Assembly (NCBI GenBank): GCA_030619185.1
Contig: JAUXBW010000006.1
Location: 1 to 15,795, forward strand
From: Methyloprofundus sp.
GTDB lineage: Bacteria > Pseudomonadota > Gammaproteobacteria > Methylococcales > Methylomonadaceae
Reading direction: 5' to 3'
Length of the DNA stretch: 15,795 bases
Made by a program: the position numbers and the translations under genes. Below, in pieces: positions 15,760 through 15,795 of this stretch. Position 1 is the stretch's first letter; each line of letters opens with the position of its first letter. The notes under the pieces were generated by a model. The model did no database searches, was not told the origin of the DNA, and saw only the letters and a list, made by a program, of their open reading frames with translations.

Positions 15760-15795
15760 AGACAATATAGATAAGAATAACCACGTCCTATGGGC

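Overview
This window looks like part of the lipopolysaccharide (LPS) core and O-antigen region of a gammaproteobacterium with moderate-to-low GC. The pointers are a WaaF-type heptosyltransferase, a WaaG-like glucosyltransferase, a WaaE/KdtX-like glycosyltransferase, a PIG-L deacetylase like the one in the Pseudomonas core cluster, two O-antigen-ligase-type membrane proteins, and REP-type palindromes with a GTAGG head. I cannot name a genus from the sequence.

Layout. Positions 1-420 hold the 5' part of a minus-strand gene cut by the window edge, a small PD-(D/E)XK nuclease-fold protein that is probably unrelated to the rest. From 7895 down to 526 a compact minus-strand operon runs in the order MurJ/MviN-type flippase, glycosyltransferase (GT4), GT4, ligase copy A, ligase copy B, GT4. 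Gaps are 1 to 67 nt, and the last two genes overlap by 4 nt. Upstream of it, and separately spaced, are the waaE-like gene (8005-8754) and the PIG-L deacetylase gene (8857-10215). Then comes a 291-nt spacer (10216-10506) filled by two palindromic elements. After that are the WaaG-like gene and waaF, which overlap by 8 nt. Beyond the true waaF start lies a roughly 450-nt stretch without an intact gene (12677-13125). It holds a decayed coding remnant, a REP pair, and the promoter of a divergent plus-strand gene. That gene (13126-15759) encodes a large UPF0182 membrane protein.

How the genes fit together (inference from families). WaaF adds heptose to the inner core. The WaaE-like and WaaG-like enzymes add hexoses. 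The PIG-L enzyme may remove an N-acetyl group from a hexosamine of the core or O-unit. The three GT4 enzymes build the rest of the core or an O-unit on a lipid carrier, the MurJ-like protein flips it, and one or both ligases transfer it to the core in the periplasm.

Most unusual points: (1) the ligase gene is in tandem and a 42-bp fragment shows at least one more copy once existed; (2) a 160-nt imperfect palindrome lies between the WaaG-like and PIG-L genes, and all transition-type mismatches in its arms are G.T on the plus strand, as expected if a plus-strand RNA or single-stranded DNA must fold; (3) the flippase has lost or changed the arginines known to matter in MurJ; (4) a decayed gene sits against waaF and is bounded by a REP pair. 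I see no tRNA, rRNA, CRISPR array or intact transposase.
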